This document shows, piece after piece, positions 33,891-45,085 of a stretch of DNA of 64,000 bases. The notes beneath the pieces were generated by a model. It was given only the letters and a program-made list of their open reading frames with translations, searched no databases and was not told the DNA's origin. Positions within the stretch are counted from its first letter, which is position 1. Each line of letters begins with the position of its first letter. A program made the position numbers and the translations under genes. The stretch spans positions 268,746,057-268,810,056 of the forward strand of contig OY282559.1 in NCBI GenBank assembly GCA_958295665.1, in the 5' to 3' direction. The stretch is from Tipula vernalis (Eukaryota > Arthropoda > Insecta > Diptera > Tipulidae).

Positions 33891-34085
33891 AAAGAGCTGC
33901 TTCAATTCTACATAAATGTTTCATTTTTTTTTTAGTTTATTCAGGCTATGAATTCATTCCTGTAATTTGTATTTAGTAATAAAACTTAATTATTAAAAAC
34001 AAACTAACATTCAATTTATTTAAACTTAATTTGACGTATAGAGGTCTGGCTAGACCCTTGTGTTTCCAATGTGAAAATCAAATGT

Positions 34086-34325
34086 GGGGTTCACACAAGG
34101 GTAAATTAAACAATTAATGTCGGTAATGTTTGTCCTCCAAACCCAATATAGAATAATCAAAAATGTAACACAATTGAACTATCTACATTGTTTTCTCAGG
34201 CCCATCGAAGAGGCTTGAAATGATCCAACGGATACTTATACATAAAGGATTTCACATAATACTTTTGTGAGTCGAGCGTGAACTCAGCCGTTGTTTTTTG
34301 TATTAAACCTGGAGCTTCTACAACC
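34086..34325. other. Spacer
   Basis: I see no gene; it separates the piggyBac right end from the next retrotransposon fragment. Confidence 0.35.
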
Positions 34326-34329
34326 TGAT

Positions 34330-36305
34330 GGTACATAGTAATCAAAGGGAAGCACTTTTAGTGATTTTACACCATATAAATCGGCTGGTCCGGATCATAC
34401 TATACGAGCGAAATTCCAAAATAACTCAAGAATTATTTTCATTATTTGGAAGCTATATTCAAAGGTTGTTTAAAGATGGTTTATATACCTATAAGCACTG
34501 GATGGAGGTTAATGTGGTATTTATGCCGAAAGCGGGGAAAAGCTCACATGTCTATCTTAACGACCTATGACCAATAACTCTATCTTCCTTTCTATTGAAA
34601 ACCTTGGCTAGGCTGTTGGATGTATATATTAGAGCAAAAATAAAATCCAGTAAGTAGGCGGAGTCTCACCATGCGTACATTAAGAGGATATCTGTGGGTA
34701 GGTTGAAAGAGTTATGTTTGGTAGCCTTTCTAGATAAAGAGGACGCCTTTTATAATGTCGCAGCAGAGTCAATCAGAGAAGGATTGCAATTTTTGGAAGT
34801 GGATTCCCCTGTAGCTAGGTTAATTAATCATATGCTTGTAAGGAGGATTGTGAGTTTGGACCTGGAGGATTCCATTATTAAAATGCGAGTGATTAGGGAA
34901 ATCACGCAGGGAGGGGTTTTGTTTCTTCTCCTTTGAAACATAGTGGTAAATGGGTTATTACAGGAGTTAGGGAGAGAGGGTATAGAGGTGATTGCCTACG
35001 CAGACGACGCAGTGATAGATGTTTCCAGGAAATACCTTGGTGGAGGAAATACTGTGGAGTGCTCTAGTGGTCCCTCCTACCTTGAACGGCATGAGACTTG
35101 CTTTTACTGACAGAGGAAGATATTTGGGTATTATCTTGGAGAGAACAGTAAGCTCTGTTGCGGGCCTAACATTTTGGAGAGAGTAAAGAAAGCTACTATA
35201 GCTTTGTACTCCTGTAGAAACGTCATTAGTAAAAGATGGGGTCAGAAGCCGCAGCTGGTAAACTGGCTCTACACTGCCGTAGTCAGACCTGTAACCATGT
35301 AAGGGGTGAGTGTGTGGTGGCCAGCTCTGGAAAAAGCAACTTATAAAATTCGCTATCTTAGGAGAAGGCGCTGAGAATGGCATGTATGCTTGAAAGCGGT
35401 GTAGTAAAGTCGAAACCGATACGTACTTTAGAGGTTATATTTCACCTTCTTCTGGTCGACATTTTCGGCAAACAGATGGCGGCAATTATGTCTGTGCGAT
35501 TTTCAGTCGTTTCTCAGTGGAAATATATTAATACGGGACACTCGACTGTAGGTAGTTCGCTAAAGGGTGAGTTTGGCTGCATTATAACTACCCTATGCTG
35601 CGAGAAGGGCTGGAGCGATGGGTCATTATCGAAAACCAGTTTTGCAATTCTTCACGGACGGCTCCCAGCTAGACGGCAAAGTGGGAGGTGCAGTATTCTG
35701 TGATAAATTAAATGTAAACATTTCTATTCGTCTTCCTGACCTTCTATTCGTCTTCACGTGGTTAAAGCATCTCAGGTGATATCGCAATCTATGTGAACGG
35801 CCAGGCGGAATTTGTTTCCTTGGCGTAATAGTGGCGTTGAGTTGTCATTCATCTCTTAATGAGATGTGTGAGTATTTCAACATTCAGTTAATCTGAGTCC
35901 CTGGTGACGAATGAGCTCGCTAGGGGCGGTACGTCTCTCAAACTGCAGCGCTTAAACCAGCAGAGGAACGGTGGACTAACACCCTTACCTGTAATGTAGC
36001 AGGACAAGTTTGGCCTAAATTAGACTTGCGGTGCACCCGAACACCAATCTCACTACGGAACACGGCCTTTTTGGAGAACATGCCAGAAGGATGGATCTGG
36101 AGGCAAATGACTTCTGTAAGAACTGTTTGGATGAGAAGCAGGTAGAGACGTTGATTAACTGCATTTACTCATGTCCGGCATTAGCAAGTAGAAGGCATCT
36201 ACCCTTAAAGGTTCAAGATGGAAAACCTGTCGGATTTCGAAAACAGTAAATCACAATGGACCGCCATCGGTGCCTAAGCAAGAACTTCAACCTAATCTAA
36301 TCACC
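34330..36305 (+). mobile_element. 5'-truncated non-LTR fragment (same family as 10.8-15.7 kb)
   Basis: It starts in the reverse transcriptase linker (DFTPYKSAGPD) and continues through WMEVNVVFMPKAGK, LVAFLDKEDAFYNVAAES, TQGGVLFLLL, VIAYADDAVID (about 34990-35015) and VNWLYTAVVRPVTM. RNase H remnants follow (FTDGSQLDGKVGGAVFCD at about 35650-35705) and a zinc knuckle (FCKNCLDEKQVETLINCIYSC, 36110-36180). It ends in AACCTAATCTAATC at about 36300, matching the family's 3' end. Many stops show it is one of the older copies. It has no endonuclease or ORF1. Confidence 0.75.
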
Positions 36306-38445
36306 TAACATCACCTGGTACTTTTGAATTAAATACATCGCAGTAGTCGTTCACCACTTTACAAATATCTAGACAAACCAAAGTTATTGTAGTTGTGAAT
36401 CCTTTGTTAATGTAAAAACCTTGTCGACATCTTTTTTATTTTCCAGCATTTGGCAAATTTTTCACAGCACATTCGGCATTTTTCTACACTCAAATGTCTT
36501 TGTGATACAAAAGTTAAGTTTGTTTTTAATTAAATAAATAAAGTGCGCATGACCAATCTGGAAAAATTTAAAAAACCTAAATAATTTTGAAAAGTCTCCA
36601 AGTTGAGTTTTTCTTTTTTAAAAGCATAACATACTGTTAGCAATTTCACAGAAATCACAGTTTTGATCAAATTACCGAATATCATATATGAAAATATTCC
36701 TTAAAAAATTTGAAATTCAAAATATCCGACTTTATTAAACCCTCTAACTAAATTAGAATAAGAATGTCAGCTTCTATAAGAATTTAATTTAAATTCCATA
36801 TACCGCAACTAAAATTTTATAAAAAGTAAATGTCGCTATATATTCGGACAATCATGACTCATTGACCCTGAACCCACATTAAAATTCATTATGCACATTT
36901 TATCCATTTTAACATAAACAAACACTTTCTCCTTTAACCTTAAACGGCATTCAACTATTAGGCATAATATACATTATTATAAATATAGAACTAACGTCTT
37001 GCTTGAGGAGTGTACGCGCGCATCTTCAAAACAATTGACAATAACTTGATTCATACACGATATGTGTATACAAAATTATATTACAAGAAAACGAAAACCT
37101 TGCGCATAGGAAATTGTCAAACAATAATCTTTTGTTTGTCTATATGTGTGTTTGTACAGCAAATATTTAAATTTACACTTTGCGAATGCGATAACGACGA
37201 AATTTTATAATTTTCCTTGTTTCAACCTCAAGGTAAGTACAGATTTAATTTATGATTGTTTTAACCCAAGTACATACCACACACCTAAAGCATATATATA
37301 TAGTAAATGAAACCTGGTTTATAATGGGTTACTATTAAGTAACTATATTTTACTATATATCGTATAATTACTTAGTTCCCATAATTCAATGTCAGTTTTA
37401 CGCGTTGTATGTATGTGCATACATTTTCGATATATGAACATAACTTTGTATATCCGAATAATTAAGATGAGAGATGACAAGCGATATAATAAATCATTCC
37501 AACAAATCCTAGATAATTGCATTCCTAACTAAATTCGTTTAATCCTTCTAACAACATAAATACAAATCTCTCAATTCATCCAATCCATCCAAACAGAACA
37601 AAACAATTTTATACGCTAAGTTTTGACCCAATGCTTGTAATTACAATAATATGAGTACAACAAAAAACTTTTTCGTTTTTTTTTTTTTTAATATACCAAC
37701 AAAGCAAAAATTATTATAACATTTAAACTATAATCAAGTATTAAAGCGAAAACTACAAACTACAAACTAAAAATAAAAATTCGTTGAAGGTTAAATCTTC
37801 CAAATCATATAATTAGGCAAATCATACTATTAGTACATATTTCGAAATGACTCAGCTGATAGTGGTGAATATAAATGTGTATAGTGTTTAGTGTTTACAA
37901 CAAAGCACAAAAAATAAAATTGCAAACCAAATCTATACAAAACTATTTTAAATTGTTTGTGTATGATGATGATGTTGAAAAAAAAAAATGTTAACCGCAA
38001 AAAAATTGTTCGTTTGGCATGTGGGTTCGTTTGACTAAGGCAAATTTTGATTTTTTTTTTTTTTTGAGATTTCTGATAACGATAATTAGTTAATGTGTAA
38101 AAATAGTTGCATGTGCTCAAAGTCCATTGTTAGATGATTTTGATTGATTTTTGATTTAATAATGGTACTTGACATGAACTGTCTTAAAATTGTATTGTGT
38201 TATGAATGTTGTACAACGGTTCATGGTTAAGTTTTATCTGGTGAAATTCAATTAGTACCAAGAGAACCTGTACAATTGCACAATTTCATTATTTATGTAG
38301 AAAACCGCCAAAAAAACACAGATATTTTATACTTCTTCACTATTTTTTGAAATAATTTCTTTGTATTGCATAATTATACAACTGCTCTCATTTGATGCCA
38401 CCCTATATAATCTCCATCGGAAAATTTTGTGGCAAAATTTGTAAA
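36306..38445. other. Long AT-rich stretch without supported genes
   Basis: Only short open frames with homopolymer-rich composition are present. Nothing in it matches a family I know. It may be an intron or intergenic DNA. Confidence 0.4.
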
Positions 38446-38700
38446 CGAGACAAACTGTCATCCTTTATTTTCTAAGATTGTTTCCAATGACCTAGAATTT
38501 GGATTTTGTTTCATATTTAAGGCAAGTACGATTCAAGGAGTATTGACCCGTTTTTACTTATCCCAGGTGGGATAAGTAAAAAACTCAGCCACATGATTAG
38601 ACAAAGTTTGCTATGGTAATATTTTCTACGATTGTTTTGAATGACCTTGAATTTGGCTTTTGTTTCATGTTTCCAGCTAGTGCAGGTCATGTTGACCCCA
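38446..38700 (+). repeat. Two-unit tandem repeat with a small hairpin
   Basis: The sentence TTTCTA(A/C)GATTGTTT, AATGACCT(A/T)GAATTTGG, TTTTGTTTCAT occurs at about 38469 and about 38624, a period near 155 bp, each followed by a text ending TTGACCC. Between them lies ACTTATCCCAGGTGGGATAAGT-like, a perfect 10-bp stem with a 2-bp loop at about 38556-38577. Confidence 0.6.
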
Positions 38701-38738
38701 ATTAGTAATTTTCTATAAATATATTTTATTTTTATGTA

Positions 38739-41165
38739 TAGGGTGTTTCAATTTGAGGTTAATTTTCAAATGTTGAATAAAACACATGATAGGACAAAGG
38801 TTCCGGTTTAGTAATGGAAAATAATGTCGTGTAAGTGACCTCTTTGAAAAGTGCCAAGAACAGCTCTTGGAGACTATACTGTGGCAAAATTCAGGAGTGT
38901 TCAGAGATGTCTAGGCTACGCAAAGTAGTAGCAACTGGTCCTTCCATCCCAAGTTATCTTCAACGGCCGGATGGGATATGGACCACTAATAGTGCGGAAT
39001 CACTGAAACTTCTGATGGAGACTCATTTTCCTAGTTGTTCCGAATCTGTACCTAGCACATCAGTAGGTAAACGGACAAGTAGCCTCATAGGCCAAATTAT
39101 TAGCAAAAAAAAGATCCTGTGGGCGATAAACAGTTTTAAACCATATAAGTCACCTGGACTCGATGGTATTATCCCTGTGGAAATTCAACAAACTACGGAT
39201 CTAACAATTTCCTGGTTAGAGGTAATTTTTAAAGGCAGCCTAAAACTTTGTCACATTCCTAGTAAATGGACAGAAGTGAAGGTTGTTTTCATACCTACTG
39301 CAATCCCAAGGACCTTAGACCGATTAGCTTGTCTTCCATTCTTTTTAAAACACTGGAAAGACAAATAGAAGCTTATATTAGAGGCACGATTGTGTCGGAA
39401 AAGCTGTCCAAATCTCAACATGCCTACTGCAAGGGGAGATCTTTAGAGACTGCTCTTCATTCTCTTGTATTTTTCATTGAAAAACCTTTCGAATATAGAG
39501 ACTATGCAATGGTAACCTTCTTGGATATTGAGGGGGCCTCTAACAATGTGCTTCCAGGGGCTATAAATCGAGCACTTTCAGATCTGGGAGTGATGAATCA
39601 CTCAAGGACTCGATAGACCAGATGTTAAGGGCAGGATCATAAATGCCAGTTTTGGGGGAATCCTCCGTCAGAAGATTTGCAAGCAGAAAACACCGCAGAG
39701 TAACGTACTGTCCACCCTACTTTGGAACTTGGTCATAAATGACCTGTTGCTGAGACTGGAGGACGATGGCTTCAAGGTGGTTGCCTATGCGGATGATGTT
39801 GCTATTGGTGTCCGTGGTATATATCCCGGCACCCTTAGTGAGCTTATGCAGAATGCCCTGGGCACTCTTTCTCAATGTGAACCCACACAAAATCGAATTG
39901 TTTCTCTTCTCTAGGAAATATAAACTTTCTCACATCGACCCTCCCACTTTAAATGGGTTCAGCTTGACTTTTACAGTTGAAGTGAAGTTTCTGGGTCTCG
40001 TTTTGGATAGCAAATTATATTGGAAACCCAATATTCTGGAAAGGGTAAAGAAAGCTTCGGTAGCGCTATACTCTTGCAAAAATGCCACTGGGAAAAGTTG
40101 GGGGCTAGAGCCCCGCATCGTATATTGGCTTTATACCGCAGAAGTCAGACCCATACTCTTGTATGGGGTAATAGTCTGGTGGCCTGCTCAGGACAAAACT
40201 GTCAACCAAAAGCTGTTGACAAAAGTTCAGAGAACAATCTCTCTGTGGATCAGTGGTGCACTGAGGAGCACATCCACTCAGGCACTAGAGACTCTGCTAT
40301 TTTTGACTCCTCTAGATATATTGAGGAAACAGTTGGCAGCTTGTACTGCCATACGGCTGAAATCCATCTTAATGTGGACCTGCAACAATACAGGACACTC
40401 ATCTATTTTGTGCAACAAACAAATTCCCAAGACCACCGACTATACTGTCCCGTCACTATCTTTTGAAACAAAGTTCCGGACTAGGATCCCATCCAGGGGG
40501 GACTGGATGATGGATGCAGTTTTGGAACCAGGAGTTATTAACTTCTTCACTGATAGTTCAAAACGGGACAGGAAAATCGGGGCTGGAGTGTTCTGCGAGG
40601 AACTTCAGTTATATCTCTCCTTTCGTCTCCCCGACTACTGTAGCATTTTTTAAGCTGAAGTAACTGCTATAAAGTAAGTCGTAGACTGGTTGAGGTATAG
40701 TCCAGAACTGTCTTTCATCTCTTAGCGAGATGGCAGATCAGTTCAACATCGACATTTTATGGGTGCCAGGACGTTTCATCAGTACAGGGAATATAAACGC
40801 CGATGAACTGGCTGAACGTGGTACAATGCCACTTGCGGTATGGAAACTGCTGCTTCAGGAAGAAGCTAGCAAGCTGACGACAGATGGTCAAGTATCACTC
40901 AAGTTGGACTTGGCGAGATCCAAACAGCTGATCTCACTTCAGCGAAGTTAGATCAGTGTGATTGTGAATTGAACCAGTTTCCACAAATTTTGCAACAATT
41001 TTTAGAGTGACCAAAATTGATAGACAATTTTCTCTTCCATATTCTGTACGAAATTTTCTAACAACTTCTGCATAACTTTCACCAAATTTAAAATAATTTT
41101 TAACAATAAATACGCGTTGTTCAATTGTTGAAATTTAAAAATGAACCTCAAATTGGAACACCCTT
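38739..41165. mobile_element. mariner-like inverted-repeat element split by a LINE
   Basis: GGGTGTTTCAATTTGAGGTT at 38741 is mirrored by AACCTCAAATTGGAACACCC ending 41163. The inverted repeat runs about 38 bp (18 of the outer 20 match), with TA next to each end. The element's own interior is visible only as about 110 bp on the left and 160 bp on the right, because a non-LTR retrotransposon fragment fills 38850-40966. The original element was thus a few hundred bp, probably a mariner-type MITE or deleted mariner. Confidence 0.75.
38850..40966 (+). pseudogene. Non-LTR ORF2 fragment (RT, RNase H), copy nested in mariner
   Basis: It is colinear with the 10.8-15.7 kb copy from its endonuclease-RT linker to its RNase H end and very close to it in sequence. 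In order: NSSWRLYCGKIQECSEMSRL, TGPSIPSYLQRPDGIW, YKSPGLDGIIPVEIQ, a frameshift at about 39290, RPISLSSILFKTLERQIEAY, HAYCKGRSLETALHS, VVAYADDVAIGVRG (39778-39820), WGLEPRIVYWLYTAEVRPIL, INFFTDSSKRDRKIGAGVFC and WVPGRFISTGNINADELAE. Part of RNase H (about 40690-40710) is deleted. Both ends are truncated, and no tail or TSD is seen. High similarity to the 10.8-15.7 kb copy suggests a recent common source. Confidence 0.8.
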
Positions 41166-41985
41166 ACTAAGCGCTTAATTTAAAAATTAGTTTTAGAAGG
41201 TTAATTAATTTCTTAACCTTTGACACATTACAGAAATTGTTAAGGACCACACAGCATTATTCACATTAAATTTTTTCATCACCTTAGAAACAACAAAGGA
41301 TCGAAAATAAATTTAACTCATTGATCATGACATCTGCTCAATATCAGTATCAGACGCACGAGAGCTCAACGCAAATTGGCGAACGAGACACACACACAGA
41401 AAGAAGGTCACGTATTTTTAACAGGATCGCCTCACCAAATCAAATTTTGAGATATCAATCACACAAAAACTTGAACAGCAAAAGGATTTCATTTTATTTT
41501 TTTAGTCGACTTGAACTAAAATCAGTGTGAAAAGTAACCTTGATCTTGTAACAGTTTATTAAAAATGTTAAATATCACGTTAATTTATGGCCCGGTTTAT
41601 CTTGTAATAAAAAATTGTCTGGCAGAAACGCACATTCTTATAAAAAACGGAGTCACAAATAGATGATTTTCATTTTGTAATTTTTTCACTAACTGGAGAT
41701 TCAATTCAGTAGCATATTAAGAAGCATTGCACTAATTGGAACCAGCCGATATTTATGAAATTTTATTGAAATTGGAGTTCAGCTTTTTTGAGGAGCACCT
41801 ACTGTTAGTAAAAGTAAGTTTCAAATTGTTTAAGTAATCAAGGCTAATAATGTAAGGTAAAGCACAGTAAAATGATAGAGGACAAAATCTTTTTAAGTGC
41901 ACTCGTTTTGATATAACTTTATCTATCAAACGGATCCTCATATTTCTCGTCTCTATTCACTGAACCACCCAGGGCTTACACTGAA
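41166..41985. other. AT-rich spacer
   Basis: I see no supported gene or repeat here. Confidence 0.35.
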
Positions 41986-42097
41986 GCGTTGAATACACCT
42001 GACGTCCATACCATTGAGATCCGCCAGGCCACTGAGGAGAGAAGCCCCTAAAAATTTCCATCTGCTTAACGCTAGACGAGGACAAATGCACAGTAGA

Positions 42098-42395
42098 TTA
42101 TTATTATTATTGTTGGAGGGCCATGCGGGCGTTCAGTCACCTCGCACTGCGACCCAAAAGATTTATTGTGCTGGACCCTGCTTAATTATCCATCCAGTTA
42201 ATATTCAGGTTCTTACTGAACCTGATAATACTGCCTCCCGGTACGTGATACATACTATCTGGGCTTATTGTTCTCCCTCCTAGATGTTTACTACAGCATG
42301 TAGTTCCACTAGAAAGACGGTAGCATTGGAGTCCAAGGACTTCGAGAGGGTTGTCCCACTCCCGTATACCCTCTCTAATGAGAGGTTCACATTGA
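42098..42395 (-). mobile_element. 5'-truncated Loa-type fragment with AAT tail
   Basis: On the minus strand it reads from an RNase H scrap (YGSGTTLSKSLDSN, TVFLVELHAVVN) through CATCTAGGAGGGAGAACAAT to a 3' end GCCCGCATGGCCCTCCAA and an AAT-repeat tail at 42111-42098. It is about 85% identical by eye to the 3' half of the element at 8643-9393. The position of its 5' junction with the host LINE is approximate, because both sides are RNase H-like. Confidence 0.7.
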
Positions 42396-42468
42396 GTTTC
42401 TTACCAGGGTTCACCATCTTTTAACTAAACCAGTCCTCTCTGGAGCGAATATCAGACCGAAGCCTTTC

Positions 42469-43425
42469 CTAATAAGATGGTAATGGAATCATGTAATCTG
42501 TGGTACCAGGGATATCCCTGTTACACAAAATAGATGAGTGTCCTGTATTACTACAGGTACACATAGAAATGGATTTGAGCCTTAGGGCTGTGCTCGCGGC
42601 CATTTGAGCGCCCAAAATATCTAGGGGTATGAGATAAAAAAGAACCTGCAATGCCTGAGTGGGCGTACTCCTAAGTGTACACAAAGTGGAAGTTCTCTGA
42701 ATTTTCATCAGCAACTTTTGGTTAGCCGTACTATTTAAGGCTGGCTTCCAAACAACAATCCCATATAAAACCATTGGTTTTATCACCGAGGTATAGTGTT
42801 CAAGACGCCACCGTTTTCCAATACCGTTTCTACAGGAGTGTAGCGCCATAGTAGTTTCTTTACCATTTCAAAAATATACGGCTTCCAACTAAGTTTGCTG
42901 TCCAAAACAACAACCAGATATTTCGCTTTGTCATTAAAGATCAAGCTAATACCATTTATCGTAAGAGGATCAATCTGAGGAAGTATATATTTCCTAGAGA
43001 AGGGGACCACCTCAGTTGTACGTGAATTGACATCTAGTCCATAACTGTTGGCCCAATTAGAAAGAAGATCAAGTGCGCTTTGCATGCCCTCTCTTAAGGT
43101 ACAAGGATATTTACCAAAGACACCAATAGCAACGTCATCCGCATAAGCAACCACCCTGAAGGTAACAGGTAATTTATGGCCAAGTTCCAAAGCAGTGGGG
43201 ACAAGACTACACCTTGCGGTGTACGAACCCAGACCTACAAATCTACTAGTGGAAAACCCTATAAATTTACTAAAGGAAGCTTATCCTTCACGATCCTGCA
43301 TCTCAGCATCTAATCTATCCAGCCAACGAGCGATTCATCCACACCCACACTCAACAAAGTCCGAGTTATTGCCACCGGTTTAACATTGCTAAAAGCAATT
43401 TCTACATATATCCAGAAAGGTTACT
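42469..43425 (-). pseudogene. RT and thumb of the nested LINE copy
   Basis: Minus-strand order: KEQ.PFWIYVEIAFSNV, TPQGVVLSPLLWNLA (about 43235-43190), VVAYADDVAIGVFGKYPC with catalytic YADD, WANSYGLDVNSRTTEVVPFSR, KYLVVVLDSKLSWKPYI and, after a frameshift near 42800, SVIKPMVLYGIVVWKPALNS and PTQALQVLFYLIPLDILGAQ. Stops are few in the last 400 bp. The RNase H and C-terminal knuckle that should follow have been replaced by the Loa-type insertion. Confidence 0.75.
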
Positions 43426-43429
43426 GTTC

Positions 43430-44425
43430 TTTTTAATATATGATGCTCCAAACCAACTAGTACACAAATTATTCGTTGGCAACTATTTGGTTACTCCGCT
43501 ATATCAACTTAGCTTTGCAGAATGCACGTATATCTTTTCAAAATGAAAAAAAACTATTTCTTTGAAACTTTAATAATTTAAATTAATTGACAATTTATTT
43601 TGGTTTACACAAGATGAAGGCTCGCTTGTATCTATATTTTTTATTCATTCTCAGTCCAGTTTTTAAGCTCTGTGTTCTTACTCTTTTGTGTTGCCTATGA
43701 AGCCATCTAAATTAACAACATATTGTGACGGTGACACCTAGTGTGTAATAGAATAAGTTAAAATTAATAGCTCAATAAGTTTAAGTGTTCTAAATGGAAT
43801 TTTCCATGATAAAATTGTTCTACACTATTCTAACTAGAAAAATCATGAGCTTTATAGAAGTTTGGTTTGTGTATATAAAAAGGCGAACGAAGTCGAATTG
43901 GAGCAGTAATATTTGGTAAGCGATAGAGTAAAGATTAAAAAGTAATTAAGAAGTGAATTAAAAAGTGTTTTTGTGGAAATAAAAATTATAAGTGAACAGT
44001 AAAATTTAAGAATAATTTATATAAAGTGATTTTGTGAATTTTTATTGATAAACTGTGTTGTAATAAATTTTGTGAAATAAGTAAATTCGTTGGAGATAAA
44101 TTAAATTGATTTTGTATTATTCACAATCCAGTGATACGAACCTTATTTGACAAGGCAAAAACGTAACAATATACTACTCAAATTATATTTACTGATCTTA
44201 GTGACATCTCTCAACAAATAGCTCTACATTAGTATTTTACTTAATTATATTCAGCAACTGCTCGATTTTAATGCAGCAATAAAAATAATGAAACGTCAAA
44301 TTGAATAAGCGGTGATTTGTTTTAGATTTGTTCTTCTTCAGCCGCTCGATCTCAGCATCAACAGTTACCAATGAATATTCTACGGTTTCTACGTTTCTAC
44401 GTTTCTACGGATCTCGCTTTACATC
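43430..44425. other. Insertion of unknown type around solo LTR B
   Basis: The host LINE is interrupted from about 43430 to about 44425. Apart from the solo LTR the inserted DNA (about 290 bp left, 250 bp right) has no motif I recognise. A short tandem, TTTCTACG three times, is at about 44380-44410. Confidence 0.5.
43724..44168 (+). repeat. Solo LTR B (17.6/297-like), ATAT TSD
   Basis: This 445-bp LTR begins TGTGACGGTGACACC and ends AAAACGTAACA, flanked by ATAT at 43720-43723 and 44169-44172. It has a TATA-like GTATATAAAAAGGCG at about 43873 and an AATAAA at 44063 area (GTAATAAATTTTG), consistent with LTR promoter and polyadenylation roles. It is homologous end to end with solo LTR A at 31376-31820, in the opposite orientation and 12 kb away. 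Confidence 0.85.
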
Positions 44426-44569
44426 ATGCATGTTGAGATGCACTGTCTAGCCGCCCTAATAGAGCCTCTTATACGAGCTTCTATTTGTCTTTCTAGTATT
44501 TTTAAGCGAAAAAATCCTAAGCTTAGAAGTCAAAGGTCTTTGGGATGGCAATAAGAGCTTTTTCTCCCC

Positions 44570-44681
44570 TTAGGGTGTTATTGAAAAGAATACTTATTTG
44601 TGGAACCTAATTTATTCAATGTAATTTCCTATGGAATAAGTTAGGCTCCACAAATAAGTATTCGTTTCGAAAACAGCCTTA
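44570..44681. mobile_element. 106-bp hairpin MITE with TTA TSD
   Basis: The element 44573-44678 is almost fully palindromic: GAATACTTATTTGTGGA(A/G)CCTAA on one side faces its reverse complement ending in AATAAGTATTC. It is flanked by TTA (44570-44572, 44679-44681), the Harbinger-type 3-bp duplication. The related LINE copy at 10.8-15.7 kb shows the empty site around 12770 (CCTTAGGTATGAAAAC), confirming a clean insertion. Confidence 0.85.
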
Positions 44682-45085
44682 GTCATAAATATTACGTTTA
44701 CCTCAGTCTATTTCCTAGTAAAGTGCCAACGTTTCAGGCTGCCTTTAAAGATAACTTCCAGCCAGAGTAGAGCAAGTCAATGGCTTGCTGAACTTGCTAG
44801 TTTTCTTGGCTTTTGTAAAAGTCCTTTTGCATTTTTAACGAGAGCTTTGGAGCTGTTTTGACCACCAAGGTGGCCTTTGTTAACCAAAAACGCTACTTAG
44901 AGGAGATGCTCCCAACATATAGCTACATGAAAAGCATCTAATAGCTTGTCTATTAAGTCATCCAGCTCTTCTGAAGGTATCCCATTCGGTTTTCCTCCTT
45001 TTTCTAAACATAGCCCTATTTGTGGGTTCTGCTAGTGCTGATGTTAGTTTTGTATTGTAGTTACGGTTTTATTTTATTCCGAAAG

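Larger units (their letters stand above)
31325..34085 (+). mobile_element. piggyBac element interrupted by a solo LTR
   Basis: Inverted ends ACACAAGGGTCTAGCCAGAC (about 31334-31354) and its reverse complement (about 34042-34063) bound a piggyBac-type transposase gene on the plus strand. Similarity of the flanks (CATATTC vs CACATTGG) extends the repeat outward by about 10 bp. TTAA was not found exactly at the ends, so the outer limits have probably decayed. A 445-bp solo LTR sits at 31376-31820 near the left end and postdates the element. Confidence 0.8.
41990..45085 (-). mobile_element. Non-LTR element copy with three nested insertions
   Basis: The minus strand carries the same family as 10.8-15.7 kb. 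The 3' part at 41990-42096 matches the text around 10920-11030. RT/thumb is at 42430-43425. The upstream RT and linker are at about 44430-45085 (text matching 12625-12850 and 13270-13570, with about 300 bp missing between). Between these blocks are a Loa-type fragment (42098-42395), an unrelated 1-kb insertion holding a solo LTR (about 43430-44425), and a small MITE (44573-44678). It is the most disrupted copy of the family. Confidence 0.75.
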
